Shown here piece after piece: positions 24,895-34,300 of a DNA stretch of 64,000 bases. Both the position numbers and the translations under genes were made by a program. Numbering within the stretch: position 1 is the stretch's first letter; the number at the start of each line of letters is the position of its first letter. The notes under the pieces were generated by a model. The model saw only the letters and a list, made by a program, of their open reading frames with translations. It searched no databases and had not been told where the DNA came from. The stretch is from Paenibacillus sp. BIC5C1 (lineage in GTDB: Bacteria > Bacillota > Bacilli > Paenibacillales > Paenibacillaceae): the NCBI RefSeq assembly GCF_032399705.1, contig NZ_CP135922.1, positions 4,092,001-4,156,000 on the forward strand, read 5' to 3'.

Positions 24895-26586
24895 TTATTT
24901 CGTATCAATTGCCCTCTGGTAAATTTCTATATACTGACCAAGCTGCAGGCCATCCAGACCTTTCACATAAGAATCCCATTCTTTCTCGATGTCCTTGCTG
25001 CCCGTAATGAACTGAGCCATGTTTGACTTGACGTAATCTCGGATTGATGTTTTCAGTTGAGCCGCTACCTGCGTGTCTTCCAATGCTATGAATACGCTGG
25101 ACGGATAATTCTCCTTCGATTGGAACGGCTCATATTTGGCTGATTCACGCTTCAGACGAACCTCGTAAGCGCCTTCAGCAAGCGGATCCTGCAGAGCTGC
25201 CCATGAGTCACGATACTGGTATGTGCGGAGGGACGGTCCAAGCTGATCCCAACGGTCGTTATACGTAATTTTGGTTTCACCATCAGAAATAATTGCATAA
25301 GTTGCCGGGTTGCCGTCCATACCCAGCTCACCTTCCTCTGCTTTACGCCATCCTTCGCCTTCCGGACCATGCTCTTGATTCACAATGGCTTCTTCTGTGT
25401 ACAAGTAGTCAGCCAAACGGATTGCGGCGATTTTCTGTTCATCGGTCGCTTTGTTCGAAATAGCCATTTGCGATACACTTACTCCCGCAAAGTACCCAGC
25501 TTGCTGCACACCATTCGGTCCTTTGAGGGGAGGAACGGTGACATACTCTTTATGACGCGGGTGTTTGTCATCGGGGCTGTGGGCGTAACTGATTAGAGCG
25601 GTTGTAATGCTGCCAATCACATTCGCGTCTTGACGGTTGCCCAACTGCTGGATGGCATCGGAGTTTTGTGTGAATGATGCTGGATCGATCAGGCCTTCCG
25701 TGTAGAGCTTTTTCAAGTACAATAATCCCTGCTTCCATTCTTCCTTATTGGCGACGAAATCCACTTTGTCGTCCTTTACCTGGAGAAAAGTCCCGTTGTC
25801 TTTGTCCACTTGATCGTCGATGATGAACGAATTCATCAAGAAGGAAGCGACGTTCCCTGCCCACATGTCGTCAGCGCCGGTAAGCGGAATTTCGTCTTTT
25901 ATACCATTACCGTTTGGATCATTTTCTTTAAAAGCTTTTAGCACTTCATAAAACTCGTCCGTTGTTGACGGCATTTTTAACCCAAGCTTATCCAGCCAAG
26001 ACTGATTGATCCATAGCTTCTGTGCATAGTTGCAGTGATAGCACTCGTTCACTTGCGGAAGTGCATATATGTTGCCGTCCGGTGAAGTGATGGAGCTTTC
26101 CAGGTACGGCAGTTCAGCCATTGCTTTTTTGAAGTTAGGCGCATATTTATCAATCAAGTCGTTCAGTGGAATAAACACACCCTCTTTGCCGTACTTCATC
26201 TGCTCTTCTTTGGTTAAGCTCCCATGCAAAATGACTTCGGGATAATCACCGCTTGCCAGCATCAATTGTTTACGGTCGTTTAGCGCTTTTTCGGGTACGA
26301 GATCCCATTTTATTTGAATATTCGTCTTGTCCTGGAGGTATTTCGTGAATGTATTGGTTTCCATATTCTCTATGACGGCGTACTGTGGAGCAAACATTTT
26401 GATCGTCATGGGCGTATTGACAATCGGATATTCCCCAACGGGTGTGAACACGTCGCTTGCTTCTGGTGCACTGGCAGAAGGTGTATTCGTAGTTGTGCTC
26501 GAATCCCCGCTACAGGCGCTCAAGACGAGTGATAAACAGAGTGCAGCTCCGAGGACGCACGAGAATGACTTTTTCCATGTTTTCAT
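24895..26586 (-). CDS. Sugar ABC transporter substrate-binding lipoprotein (LplA-like)
   Basis: The 563-residue protein begins with a signal peptide and lipobox (VLSACS), followed by a Ser/Thr/Ala-rich linker. The fold is the large LplA/YtcQ-type extracellular binding protein common in Paenibacillus. NDPNGNGIKDEIPLTG is the calcium-loop-like motif typical of this class. It would deliver an oligosaccharide to the two permeases encoded just upstream. GGAGGGG precedes ATG at 26586; the longer form would start inside that site. The ATPase is not encoded here, as usual, since an MsmX-type subunit is shared. Position beside fucosidase and GH123-like genes suggests a complex glycan ligand. Confidence 0.9.
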   Translation of the reverse strand: MKTWKKSFSCVLGAALCLSLVLSACSGDSSTTTNTPSASAPEASDVFTPVGEYPIVNTPMTIKMFAPQYAVIENMETNTFTKYLQDKTNIQIKWDLVPEKALNDRKQLMLASGDYPEVILHGSLTKEEQMKYGKEGVFIPLNDLIDKYAPNFKKAMAELPYLESSITSPDGNIYALPQVNECYHCNYAQKLWINQSWLDKLGLKMPSTTDEFYEVLKAFKENDPNGNGIKDEIPLTGADDMWAGNVASFLMNSFIIDDQVDKDNGTFLQVKDDKVDFVANKEEWKQGLLYLKKLYTEGLIDPASFTQNSDAIQQLGNRQDANVIGSITTALISYAHSPDDKHPRHKEYVTVPPLKGPNGVQQAGYFAGVSVSQMAISNKATDEQKIAAIRLADYLYTEEAIVNQEHGPEGEGWRKAEEGELGMDGNPATYAIISDGETKITYNDRWDQLGPSLRTYQYRDSWAALQDPLAEGAYEVRLKRESAKYEPFQSKENYPSSVFIALEDTQVAAQLKTSIRDYVKSNMAQFITGSKDIEKEWDSYVKGLDGLQLGQYIEIYQRAIDTK

Positions 26587-26694
26587 AGTTATGACCCCTC
26601 CCATTTATCGAACATTAATTTCAATTACGGAAGCATTCTATCTGCTTTTCAACCCCTCACCTCCTTAAATGCTGGTTGAGCTACCTCCCCGTCA

Positions 26695-27594
26695 CTATCC
26701 TTTTAATGAACCAATCATGACACCTTTAACAAAGTGCTTCTGTACGAACGGATAAATGATCAGGACAGGTGCGCTTGCGACAACGATAAGCGAATATTTA
26801 AGCAAATCCTTCAACCCTTGCTGCGCCAACATCTGATCGACATTGCTCACCATGGTCGGATCGATCGAGTTCAGAATAAGAATGTTACGCAACACGATCT
26901 GTAACGGGAACAATTCTGCAGATTTCAGGAAAATCAAAGCATCAAAGTAAGCGTTCCAGTGCCCTACAGCGTACATCAGCGTCAACACAGCCAAAATGGG
27001 TTTAGAGAGCGGAATTACCATACTGGTAATGAACCGGATGTCACTACACCCATCGAGTTCGGCAGCTTCCGCAATTTCCTCGGGAATCGTGGTCTGGAAA
27101 AAGGTCCGGGCGACAATTACTTGAAACACCGCCATGGCTCCTGGCAATATCATCGCCCATCGTGTATCAAGGATATGAAGGTTTTTTACTACGAGATATA
27201 AGGGGATTAGCCCTCCTTCGAACATCATCGTTATAACTAGAAGGACCATGATGAAATTACGTCCGTAGAACGTTTTTCTGGCGAGCGGATAAGCAAGCAT
27301 AACAGTCAAAGCAACGTTGACTGCTGTACCTATGACTGTGTAATAGAGCGAGTTCAAGTAACCGAAAACGATTTGTGGATTTCGAAACACCGCTTTATAG
27401 CCTTCCAGCGTAAAGTCGACGGGCAACAGCCACACCTTGCCGGATACGACGGCTTGCGGTGAACTAAACGATGATGAAATGATAAAGATGAGCGGAAAAA
27501 GGACGATAATCGTCACCATGATCAAAAAAGTATAGACACCGATTAGAAATAAACGGTCACCATACGATTCCCGAATCCTTGACGCTTTGATCAT
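26695..27594 (-). CDS. Carbohydrate ABC permease (LplC/YtcP type)
   Basis: The 299-residue protein has six predicted membrane helices. The EAA loop EEIAEAAELDGCSDIRFITSMVIPLSKP couples to the ATPase, and the C-terminus ends KHFVKGVMIGSLKG as usual for this family. AGGAGG lies seven bases before ATG at 27594, which decides the start against longer forms. It overlaps no gene and follows the partner permease by 29 bp. It imports the glycan bound by the downstream lipoprotein. Confidence 0.92.
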   Translation of the reverse strand: MIKASRIRESYGDRLFLIGVYTFLIMVTIIVLFPLIFIISSSFSSPQAVVSGKVWLLPVDFTLEGYKAVFRNPQIVFGYLNSLYYTVIGTAVNVALTVMLAYPLARKTFYGRNFIMVLLVITMMFEGGLIPLYLVVKNLHILDTRWAMILPGAMAVFQVIVARTFFQTTIPEEIAEAAELDGCSDIRFITSMVIPLSKPILAVLTLMYAVGHWNAYFDALIFLKSAELFPLQIVLRNILILNSIDPTMVSNVDQMLAQQGLKDLLKYSLIVVASAPVLIIYPFVQKHFVKGVMIGSLKG

Positions 27595-27623
27595 ATTTGT
27601 TCCTCCTTTCTGCTGATTTGCTG

Positions 27624-28619
27624 TTACCATAAACTCGAACTGGATAACTTCTTCGCAATATAGTTAACGCTTACAAGAAGAATCAGATTGATAATCGAGT
27701 TAAAGAAACCGATCGCCGTCGAAAAGCTGAAGCTCGAGCTGAGCAGCCCCACCTTATACACATAGGTAGAAATGACCTCAGAGGTGCTGATGTTTAGTGG
27801 ATTTTGCATCAAATATACTTTTTCAAAGCCAACTTTCATGAAATTCCCCAAATTTAATATGAGCAGAATGACGGACACGGGGATAAGGCTTGGTAAATCA
27901 ATATTGAAAATTTTCTGCATCCGGGACGCACCATCCACTTTTGCCGATTCATACAGTTCAGGGTTGACTCCTGCCAATGCTGCGATGTAGATAATGGCAC
28001 CATAACCTGAAAATTGCCAGACATCCGACCACACATATATCGATTTGAACAAGCTGGGAATTCCCATGAAATTTGTATTCTCAATGCCGAGTATTTGAGT
28101 GAACTTGCTAATAATCCCAACACTCGGCGATAAAGTTACGATGAGAATAGAAACCATGATAACCGTTGAAATAAAGTAAGGCGCATAGGTGATCATTTGC
28201 ACACTGCTTTTGAAAAAACCGTTACGAATTTCATTTAATGCAAGTGCCAATAGAATCGGAGCAGGGAAACCAACAAGCAAACCGTACATATTAATGCCAA
28301 GTGTGTTCTTCAAATACAGCCAAAAGTTTGGTGATTCAAAAAATTGATCAAAATATTTCAGTCCGACCCATGGGCTACCCCAAATACCTTGGATGACGTT
28401 GTACTCTTTAAAAGCAATGACGACGCCAGACATAGGTATATACTTGAAAATGACCAAATACAGCAACGGTAGAAATACGACCAAGTATAACTGCCAGTGA
28501 CGCTTCATTTTTTTTCCAATGAAGCGTAATGATGATTTGCTGTCAGGCAATGCAGGTTCATGTGGCTGGCCTTGCAATGAAGTTTCGGGTTTCCTGATTC
28601 TCTTTTGCATGCTTGACAT
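27624..28619 (-). CDS. Carbohydrate ABC permease (LplB/YteP type)
   Basis: The 331-residue protein has a cytoplasmic N-terminal tail and six membrane helices. Its EAA loop reads YESAKVDGASRMQKIFNIDLPSLIP. GYGAIIYIAALAGVNPELYE and the ending NYIAKKLSSSSLW are typical of LplB-like subunits. It is the first gene of the operon, preceded by AAGGAG, a cre box and the hairpin that ends the sensor gene. It pairs with the next permease in the membrane. Confidence 0.92.
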   Translation of the reverse strand: MSSMQKRIRKPETSLQGQPHEPALPDSKSSLRFIGKKMKRHWQLYLVVFLPLLYLVIFKYIPMSGVVIAFKEYNVIQGIWGSPWVGLKYFDQFFESPNFWLYLKNTLGINMYGLLVGFPAPILLALALNEIRNGFFKSSVQMITYAPYFISTVIMVSILIVTLSPSVGIISKFTQILGIENTNFMGIPSLFKSIYVWSDVWQFSGYGAIIYIAALAGVNPELYESAKVDGASRMQKIFNIDLPSLIPVSVILLILNLGNFMKVGFEKVYLMQNPLNISTSEVISTYVYKVGLLSSSFSFSTAIGFFNSIINLILLVSVNYIAKKLSSSSLW

Positions 28620-28648
28620 ATGCTCCTTCTCCTTCCGTTCGATCTAAT

Positions 28649-28662
28649 TGTTTGCGCTTACA
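28649..28662 (-). promoter_or_regulatory. cre box of the GH29/DUF4091 glycan operon
   Basis: The minus strand reads TGTAAGCGCAAACA, matching the cre pattern at all but one fixed position. It lies 30 bp upstream of the first permease gene and predicts CcpA repression. Confidence 0.55.
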
Positions 28663-28745
28663 TTCTACATAGTAAAGTAGGATAACGAGGTCCAGCAAGA
28701 AACAATAATCGTTAACTTAACCGTCTTCGCATGGCCTGAAAATAC

Positions 28746-28778
28746 GCAGCAGCTCCGGTGATTAGCCGGAGCTGCTGC
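28746..28778 (-). terminator. Hairpin terminator after the AraC sensor gene
   Basis: A perfect 13-bp GC-rich stem (28746-28758 with 28766-28778) has a 7-nt loop. It separates the sensor gene from the permease operon, which therefore has its own promoter. Confidence 0.75.
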
Positions 28779-28845
28779 ATGAAATACATTATGAAATTGC
28801 TAGGCAAGCAGGCGTAGCAAACCATTTTCAACCAATTAACCAAAT

Positions 28846-31068
28846 TCAACCGATCTGTCTGCGCGCTGCTTCTTCGCGGAATTCGCTTGGGGAGTAGCCT
28901 ACCACTTTCTTAAACACACGGCTGAATGAGATCGCGCTTGTATAACCTACCTTCTCAGCTACCTCCTGCATGGAACCTTGCGTTTCCGTGAGCAAGCGCT
29001 TTGCGGCCTGCAAGCGGATGTCAATCAAGAAGTCGACGAATTTCTGTCCGGTCTCTTCCCTGAATAGCTTGCTTACATATTTTCCATTAATGTTAAAGAT
29101 TGAACTGAGATATTCAAGCGACATGTTCGGATTGGCATACTGCTCTTCGATCATTTTTCGCATATCTCGTATGGTAGCTGCATGCAGACGCCTGTTTTGC
29201 GCTTCCTTCAAATCTGTGAAAAAGCTGTTCAACACGGTCAAAGATTCTTCCCGCATTTGCTCAAGTGAATGGCACTCATCTATGATTTTACTGAGCCTCG
29301 GTAATCCATCTCGCATCCATATTTCTTGGACCTCTTTTGTCATACCGGAGATTTCCAATCCCAAATAGTAAATGAAATAATTCATCAGATTTGTAATTTC
29401 ATCTTTCGTTAACAACCCTAACTTCATTTCATTCATGAGCTTATCGTACTTCGTCTTCCATTCGTCCTCAAGAAGTCTGAACGACTGGATGATGGATCGA
29501 ATTACGTTTAATTGTGAGAACACCTCAACCTGACCGTGATTTGTGATGTGTTCGCTAGTAATGAGCCTATTTTCTCCAAGCACTATCTTATATTTAAGCG
29601 CCCTGAGTGCCTCTTTATAAGAATTTGCGACGCTTGAAAGCTCTGTAACCTGCTCACCGATACCTACCGTTACCGTAAATTTCAGATTTTCCTGCACCCA
29701 CACACGAACGCTCTCGAAAAGTTTGTATGTTATGGAAGTACCTGCTTCCTCCCCACTGTCCACAAATACCATGACACTTAGCTGAAATGCCGAAGTCCAC
29801 TCGGACCAAAGCGCGAGCCCATATTTTGGAGCAAGCTCCTGAATAACACTACGTAGCGCGAATTTAAGAAGGTTTTGGTCTCTGCGGGAGTATCGGCAGC
29901 AAAAATCACTGTATTTATCCATTTCGATCACAAGTACGACTTGTTTATTAAACGAGTATGGAAGCTGAAGACTGTTTGTTTCTCCTATCCATTCCTCATG
30001 GGTTAAACCCATGTCACCTTCAATGAGTTGGTGGAACAAGTACCTTTTTCGCAAATGCAGATCTTCATCGTGCTTTTGCTGATACTGATTTGATTGCTCA
30101 ATAATATTGGACAAGGCCGATTCGATGAAGGAAAATTCATCTCCCAACTCCTTGGACAAAGGGAGACGGTAACCGCGGATTCGCGCCACAATCTGTTCCA
30201 GCGGTCTTGAATTGCGTCTGGTAACATAGAGCAACCATACAAAACCACCCCCGATCGTCACGATACCGATGATAAACCAGACATTATATAATGAAGAGAT
30301 TACATGGAACAACTTTCCATTTATAAGTCCGCTTTGGTAGGACCATCCGGTATAGCTCGATACATAATTGGAGAAGATCTTTGATTGTTCTTTAGAATGC
30401 AGATCACTAAACAAATCGTTTCCCGCGGCGTCCCGAATTCCGATAAAGCTTGTTTTTGAATCGTATAGGTCAGCAATACTGTTCTGCAACGAATCAGTTG
30501 CCACATTGACGACGATCATGCCTTTCTCGCCTGTAATAAATGGCGCTCCCCGTACCAAACTAACGACAGACTTACTCCCTTTTGTAGAAAACTGCTCGAA
30601 GCTTCTTACGCCCGACCATTGCTTGGATGCGAGCGGATCCATAGACTTTTTAATAAATGGCTCATCCCTGTAGTTGCTAAGTTGATCACTTGTCGCATTA
30701 CTGAGCACGAAATTGTCTTCATAACGCACAAAATAGATCGAATCAATCATGGGGTAATAGGATATCATATCCTGCATTTTTTTAACTGCGCTTATGTTGA
30801 TGAAAATGTTATTCTTCTCTTCATTATTGAAGAAATCAATCAACTGCTTATTATTTATTGTTTCCGACATGATCATATTGTCTATCGCCTTCAGGGAAGT
30901 ATCGATCAGACGCATCGCCTGTAATGATAGCATTTTATTGGCGTTAAGCGCCTCCTTACGGCTTTGTTCGCTTAGTATCTGAAAAAAAACAAAAAACGTA
31001 AACGTGACCACGACAATAAAAATCGGCATATAAGAAAACAGCAATCGATTAAATAACGTTTTCCTCAT
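28846..31068 (-). CDS. Membrane-bound AraC-type sensor-regulator
   Basis: The 740-residue protein combines an N-terminal membrane helix, an extracellular dCache-like sensor (about 40-265) and a second membrane helix (IIGIVTIGGGFVWLLYV). A cytoplasmic linker then leads to a C-terminal AraC double helix-turn-helix (about 640-735: YANPNMSLEYLSSIFNINGKYVSKLFREETGQKF and VAEKVGYTSAISFSRVFKKVVGYSPSEFRE). Such one-piece regulators (YtdP-like) sense an extracellular sugar and switch on the neighbouring importer. It reads into the permease operon. GGGGG lies before the ATG. A cre-like site lies 45 bp upstream. Confidence 0.9.
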   Translation of the reverse strand: MRKTLFNRLLFSYMPIFIVVVTFTFFVFFQILSEQSRKEALNANKMLSLQAMRLIDTSLKAIDNMIMSETINNKQLIDFFNNEEKNNIFINISAVKKMQDMISYYPMIDSIYFVRYEDNFVLSNATSDQLSNYRDEPFIKKSMDPLASKQWSGVRSFEQFSTKGSKSVVSLVRGAPFITGEKGMIVVNVATDSLQNSIADLYDSKTSFIGIRDAAGNDLFSDLHSKEQSKIFSNYVSSYTGWSYQSGLINGKLFHVISSLYNVWFIIGIVTIGGGFVWLLYVTRRNSRPLEQIVARIRGYRLPLSKELGDEFSFIESALSNIIEQSNQYQQKHDEDLHLRKRYLFHQLIEGDMGLTHEEWIGETNSLQLPYSFNKQVVLVIEMDKYSDFCCRYSRRDQNLLKFALRSVIQELAPKYGLALWSEWTSAFQLSVMVFVDSGEEAGTSITYKLFESVRVWVQENLKFTVTVGIGEQVTELSSVANSYKEALRALKYKIVLGENRLITSEHITNHGQVEVFSQLNVIRSIIQSFRLLEDEWKTKYDKLMNEMKLGLLTKDEITNLMNYFIYYLGLEISGMTKEVQEIWMRDGLPRLSKIIDECHSLEQMREESLTVLNSFFTDLKEAQNRRLHAATIRDMRKMIEEQYANPNMSLEYLSSIFNINGKYVSKLFREETGQKFVDFLIDIRLQAAKRLLTETQGSMQEVAEKVGYTSAISFSRVFKKVVGYSPSEFREEAARRQIG

Positions 31069-31112
31069 ATCCAGCCCCCAATTTTTTAAACGGAATGATA
31101 TTTATTACATAT

Positions 31113-31126
31113 TGTACACGCTTACA
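31113..31126. promoter_or_regulatory. cre-like box upstream of the AraC sensor gene
   Basis: TGTACACGCTTACA matches the cre pattern at all but one fixed position and lies 45 bp before the sensor's ATG. Together with the box at 28649 it suggests both the regulator and its operon obey CcpA. Confidence 0.42.
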
Positions 31127-31333
31127 TCTGAAGACGTCCATACAAACGGTAAGTCCACCACTCAACAATATGTAGACGAATTCCCTCTTTTTTGGCCATA
31201 CAAAAATGCACCCCCCTAGAATTTCATCGGCTAAACCCAGAGGTTTTTCCAATGTCTATTCTAAGGGGTGCACTTCACTCAACAGTAAGAGTCATTCTCT
31301 TAACTGTCTGACTGGAAGGGGATTGCTGACCTT

Positions 31334-33244
31334 TTATACTCCCGAATCGGTAGGATTCACACTCACTAAGATGCGGTCGATATCTGGGGCATAACCCGTC
31401 GGCTGTGAGAATAGAAGCGTATTGGACCCCGCCTGCAGATGTACTGTCGTCTCCTGAGAAGCCACTGTTGTCCAACTGCCGGAACTTGGGAAGTTGAGCG
31501 ATGTACCAGCCGCTCCATTCACACTTAATATGGCGGAGCGGCTTGCTTCACCATTCAAGTACTGAATCGTTAATTTGTAGTTACCTGCTGACGGCACTGT
31601 TACACTATTGAACTTCAGCGTGCCGCTACCGTTGCCTAAATAACCCACCTTTGCCCCACCTGAGCAAGTCGTACAGTTCGCAATGACCGCTGAACCTGCT
31701 AACGTGTTTCCCGCTGCCTCTGCCTCATAGGCGCTAACACCTGAATTCGGAGGTGTTACTGGCGTCACGGGCGGGTCAGCCAGTAAAGTAGAAGTTGTAG
31801 CACTCGCAGAAACATGGAAACCGGACAGTGTTAGCCAGCCGTCTCGGTTTGCGTCCTGACGTGTGTTCGCAAAGCGAATTGTTTTGCCGCTGGTGAGTGG
31901 ATTGACAATTCGCATGACCAGCCTGTAATCACCGGCGGGAAGGTTGTGATTCGCACTATATGAGAAAGAATAGTCCGCGTCTCCAGGCAAGATGCTTTTC
32001 AGATTCCATGATTTCGTGCCAAGCGACTTAACCCATGTGTCGGAGGAATTCAGTACGCCAAACTCGACCTCCCAATTGTAGTAAAACGGAGCAACGCCTT
32101 TGTTCTGGAGTTTGACGTTGACTTGCAGTGAGGACGCCGATGAATCACTCAGCTGCACGGATGAATTGTACAGCGTATAACCAAGCATTTTATGAGCTTG
32201 TAGCGCATTAAGCTTAGCCGTCTCGTTAGGTAAAGAATTTTTGTACACACGATCATACATTAGCCAAGAGGCATGTGTCGTTTCGACTGAGGTCTGGAAG
32301 TCTTCACCGTTTTGGTTGGGCCAGTGCTGCCAAAAACTCGTATCCTGCTGGAGGGGTGGATATAATTCGCCACCAATCGGATGAGTCTTCCAGATGTCCT
32401 GCAGGCCGTTTTGCGTAATCAAATTCCAAAAACCCCAATCATTTGCGAACAAGGTTTCGTACGAAAAAGAATCATCATGGTAGCCGAAAGCGTTTTTCAA
32501 ATCTGCTGTACTCGCCGAATAAGGGTACCTGGCAAGTACCTGGGTCTTCTGGAATGCACCCTTGAATGCCGAAAGCAACCCGTCACGGTTAGTCTGGTTC
32601 ATCTCCCAATTCGTTGGATCGGTATTATAGGGCCATGTATGCCACTCTCCCCAAAATCCGTATAATCCTGTTGTCAGAAAGCCAATTCGAGGATCACCAT
32701 CGTAGCGGGCCCCAAGTGCGCTGACGAACTGTCGCAACGCCTGATTTAAATTTGCGTCGTTCCAGTCTGGGGCCAGACTGTGGGTAGATGTATCGTGATT
32801 GCCGTTCTGATCATAATCCCGGGTCTTAAGCCCGCCGTTAATTAGAAACTGCGGAATACCGCTTGTACGCCCCGGGTAGTCAACGTAGACACGAAAAGCC
32901 GCCTGGTTGCCCCGACTAGCGATATCATTAAGATAGGCATCCAGCGGTGCCCAGTTGTACGTGTTCCAGTCCGTCATCAGGTCACGAAGAGAAACGTAGA
33001 ACCATTCCATGCTGTGCGGAAAACTACTGTTCGGATCAACACTTTCCGATGGAAGCTTGGAGAAAGGTAAAAAGCCCTTCAGTGGGTTTAGCTCCAGCCC
33101 GGCTTTGTTCGGGTCATAGGTTTGGGCCTGCCATTCTCCTGATGCATATGCATGGTTGGGCTTGAAGTTTATAAACATTATTGAGCCAAGTAGACAAAGG
33201 ACGACCATCATCAATCCTAACCTTGCAAGTCTTGCATTGGACAT
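31334..33244 (-). CDS. Secreted DUF4832 protein with C-terminal carbohydrate-binding domain
   Basis: The 636-residue protein has a signal peptide (about 1-35, cleaved near AYA) and a DUF4874/DUF4832 pair. Recognisable segments are NPLKGFLPF, MEWFYVSLRDL, GFLTTGLYGFWGEWHT, a motif of the GH-like barrel in this family, and the beta domain GVAPFYYNWEVEFGV. A CBM6/35-like beta-sandwich (about 510-630) follows. DUF4832 proteins are suspected glycoside hydrolases but have no proven reaction that I know of. ATG at 33244 was chosen because AGGAG precedes it and it gives a normal signal peptide. It lies 207 bp downstream of the ABC permease genes, on the same strand. Confidence 0.82.
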   Translation of the reverse strand: MSNARLARLGLMMVVLCLLGSIMFINFKPNHAYASGEWQAQTYDPNKAGLELNPLKGFLPFSKLPSESVDPNSSFPHSMEWFYVSLRDLMTDWNTYNWAPLDAYLNDIASRGNQAAFRVYVDYPGRTSGIPQFLINGGLKTRDYDQNGNHDTSTHSLAPDWNDANLNQALRQFVSALGARYDGDPRIGFLTTGLYGFWGEWHTWPYNTDPTNWEMNQTNRDGLLSAFKGAFQKTQVLARYPYSASTADLKNAFGYHDDSFSYETLFANDWGFWNLITQNGLQDIWKTHPIGGELYPPLQQDTSFWQHWPNQNGEDFQTSVETTHASWLMYDRVYKNSLPNETAKLNALQAHKMLGYTLYNSSVQLSDSSASSLQVNVKLQNKGVAPFYYNWEVEFGVLNSSDTWVKSLGTKSWNLKSILPGDADYSFSYSANHNLPAGDYRLVMRIVNPLTSGKTIRFANTRQDANRDGWLTLSGFHVSASATTSTLLADPPVTPVTPPNSGVSAYEAEAAGNTLAGSAVIANCTTCSGGAKVGYLGNGSGTLKFNSVTVPSAGNYKLTIQYLNGEASRSAILSVNGAAGTSLNFPSSGSWTTVASQETTVHLQAGSNTLLFSQPTGYAPDIDRILVSVNPTDSGV

Positions 33245-33451
33245 TGCATCGTTCACTCCTGTTCGCATGAGATTAACTATTAAATATGGCAACAAACATA
33301 CTCGCCAGCCTTACTCACCCCCTCTCCAGCCCTGAACTCTACGCATGAATGAGAACCCACCCCGTCTCTACTTGATACAGAAAGCTTAATAAACGTGGTG
33401 GTAGTACGCTCAGTCCTTTTCACAGATTACAATCGTTGTAATTCAAAAAGA

Positions 33452-34288
33452 TCATCCCTTACTGGCACTAAAGGCGACACCCTCAATAAACCGCCGTTGG
33501 AAAATGAAAAACAGTATGAGCATCGGAATAACGGCCATGAACGCACCAGCCATCAATACGGGATAATCCGTACCAAACATGGAGACAAGTGTGGCAAGAC
33601 CTGCTGACAGCGTTAATTTTTCCGGTGAACTGTTGATGATAAGCGGCCACTGTAATTCGTTCCATGACCAGAGCAGTTGGATGATGACGACTGCAACCAG
33701 TGCTGACTTGACAAGGGGCAGCATGATATAGCGAAAGATTTGGAACGGATTGCATCCGTCGAGCACTGCCGCCTCCTCCAATTCTTTGGAGATGCCGAGG
33801 AAAAACTGGCGCAGCAAAAAAGTCGCAAATGGGCTGACGAGCGAAGTGATCCAAAGTGCGGTCGTCGTATTCACCAATCCAAGTTTGCTCATCATCAAAT
33901 ATTGCGGTGTATAGAACACTGGGTTGGGAATCATCATGACCGAAATGATCAGAAAAAAACACAGCCCTCTACCTGGAAAGCGAATACGCGCAAATGCAAA
34001 GGCCGCCATCGCGCTGAAGACGACAGGGAATAACGTCTTCATGAACGCAGCCATCAGCGTATTCGCATAATAATGCAAGAAGGCCGATTGCCTTAGGGCG
34101 TATACATAGCCTCGGAAACTCGGCTCGGCAGGTAATATCGTAATCGGAATCTGGGTCGCCTCCGTTGTCGTCTTGAGAGACGTAAGAATCATCCAGAGAA
34201 ATGGAAGCACCATGATGGCTGCGCCAGCGATCAGAACCAAATGTATAATAAAATTGCTTCTATGCTTCGAAGAGACAACTCTGCTCAC
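33452..34288 (-). CDS. Carbohydrate ABC permease (MalG/AraQ type)
   Basis: The 278-residue protein has six membrane helices, the EAA loop KELEEAAVLDGCNPFQIFRYIMLPLVKS and the usual C-terminal FIEGVAFSASKG. It starts with GTG at 34288, preceded by AGGAGG. It is the third gene of the importer (binding protein, permease, permease) and precedes the DUF4832 gene. Confidence 0.92.
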   Translation of the reverse strand: MSRVVSSKHRSNFIIHLVLIAGAAIMVLPFLWMILTSLKTTTEATQIPITILPAEPSFRGYVYALRQSAFLHYYANTLMAAFMKTLFPVVFSAMAAFAFARIRFPGRGLCFFLIISVMMIPNPVFYTPQYLMMSKLGLVNTTTALWITSLVSPFATFLLRQFFLGISKELEEAAVLDGCNPFQIFRYIMLPLVKSALVAVVIIQLLWSWNELQWPLIINSSPEKLTLSAGLATLVSMFGTDYPVLMAGAFMAVIPMLILFFIFQRRFIEGVAFSASKG

Positions 34289-34300
34289 TTTCGTACCTCC

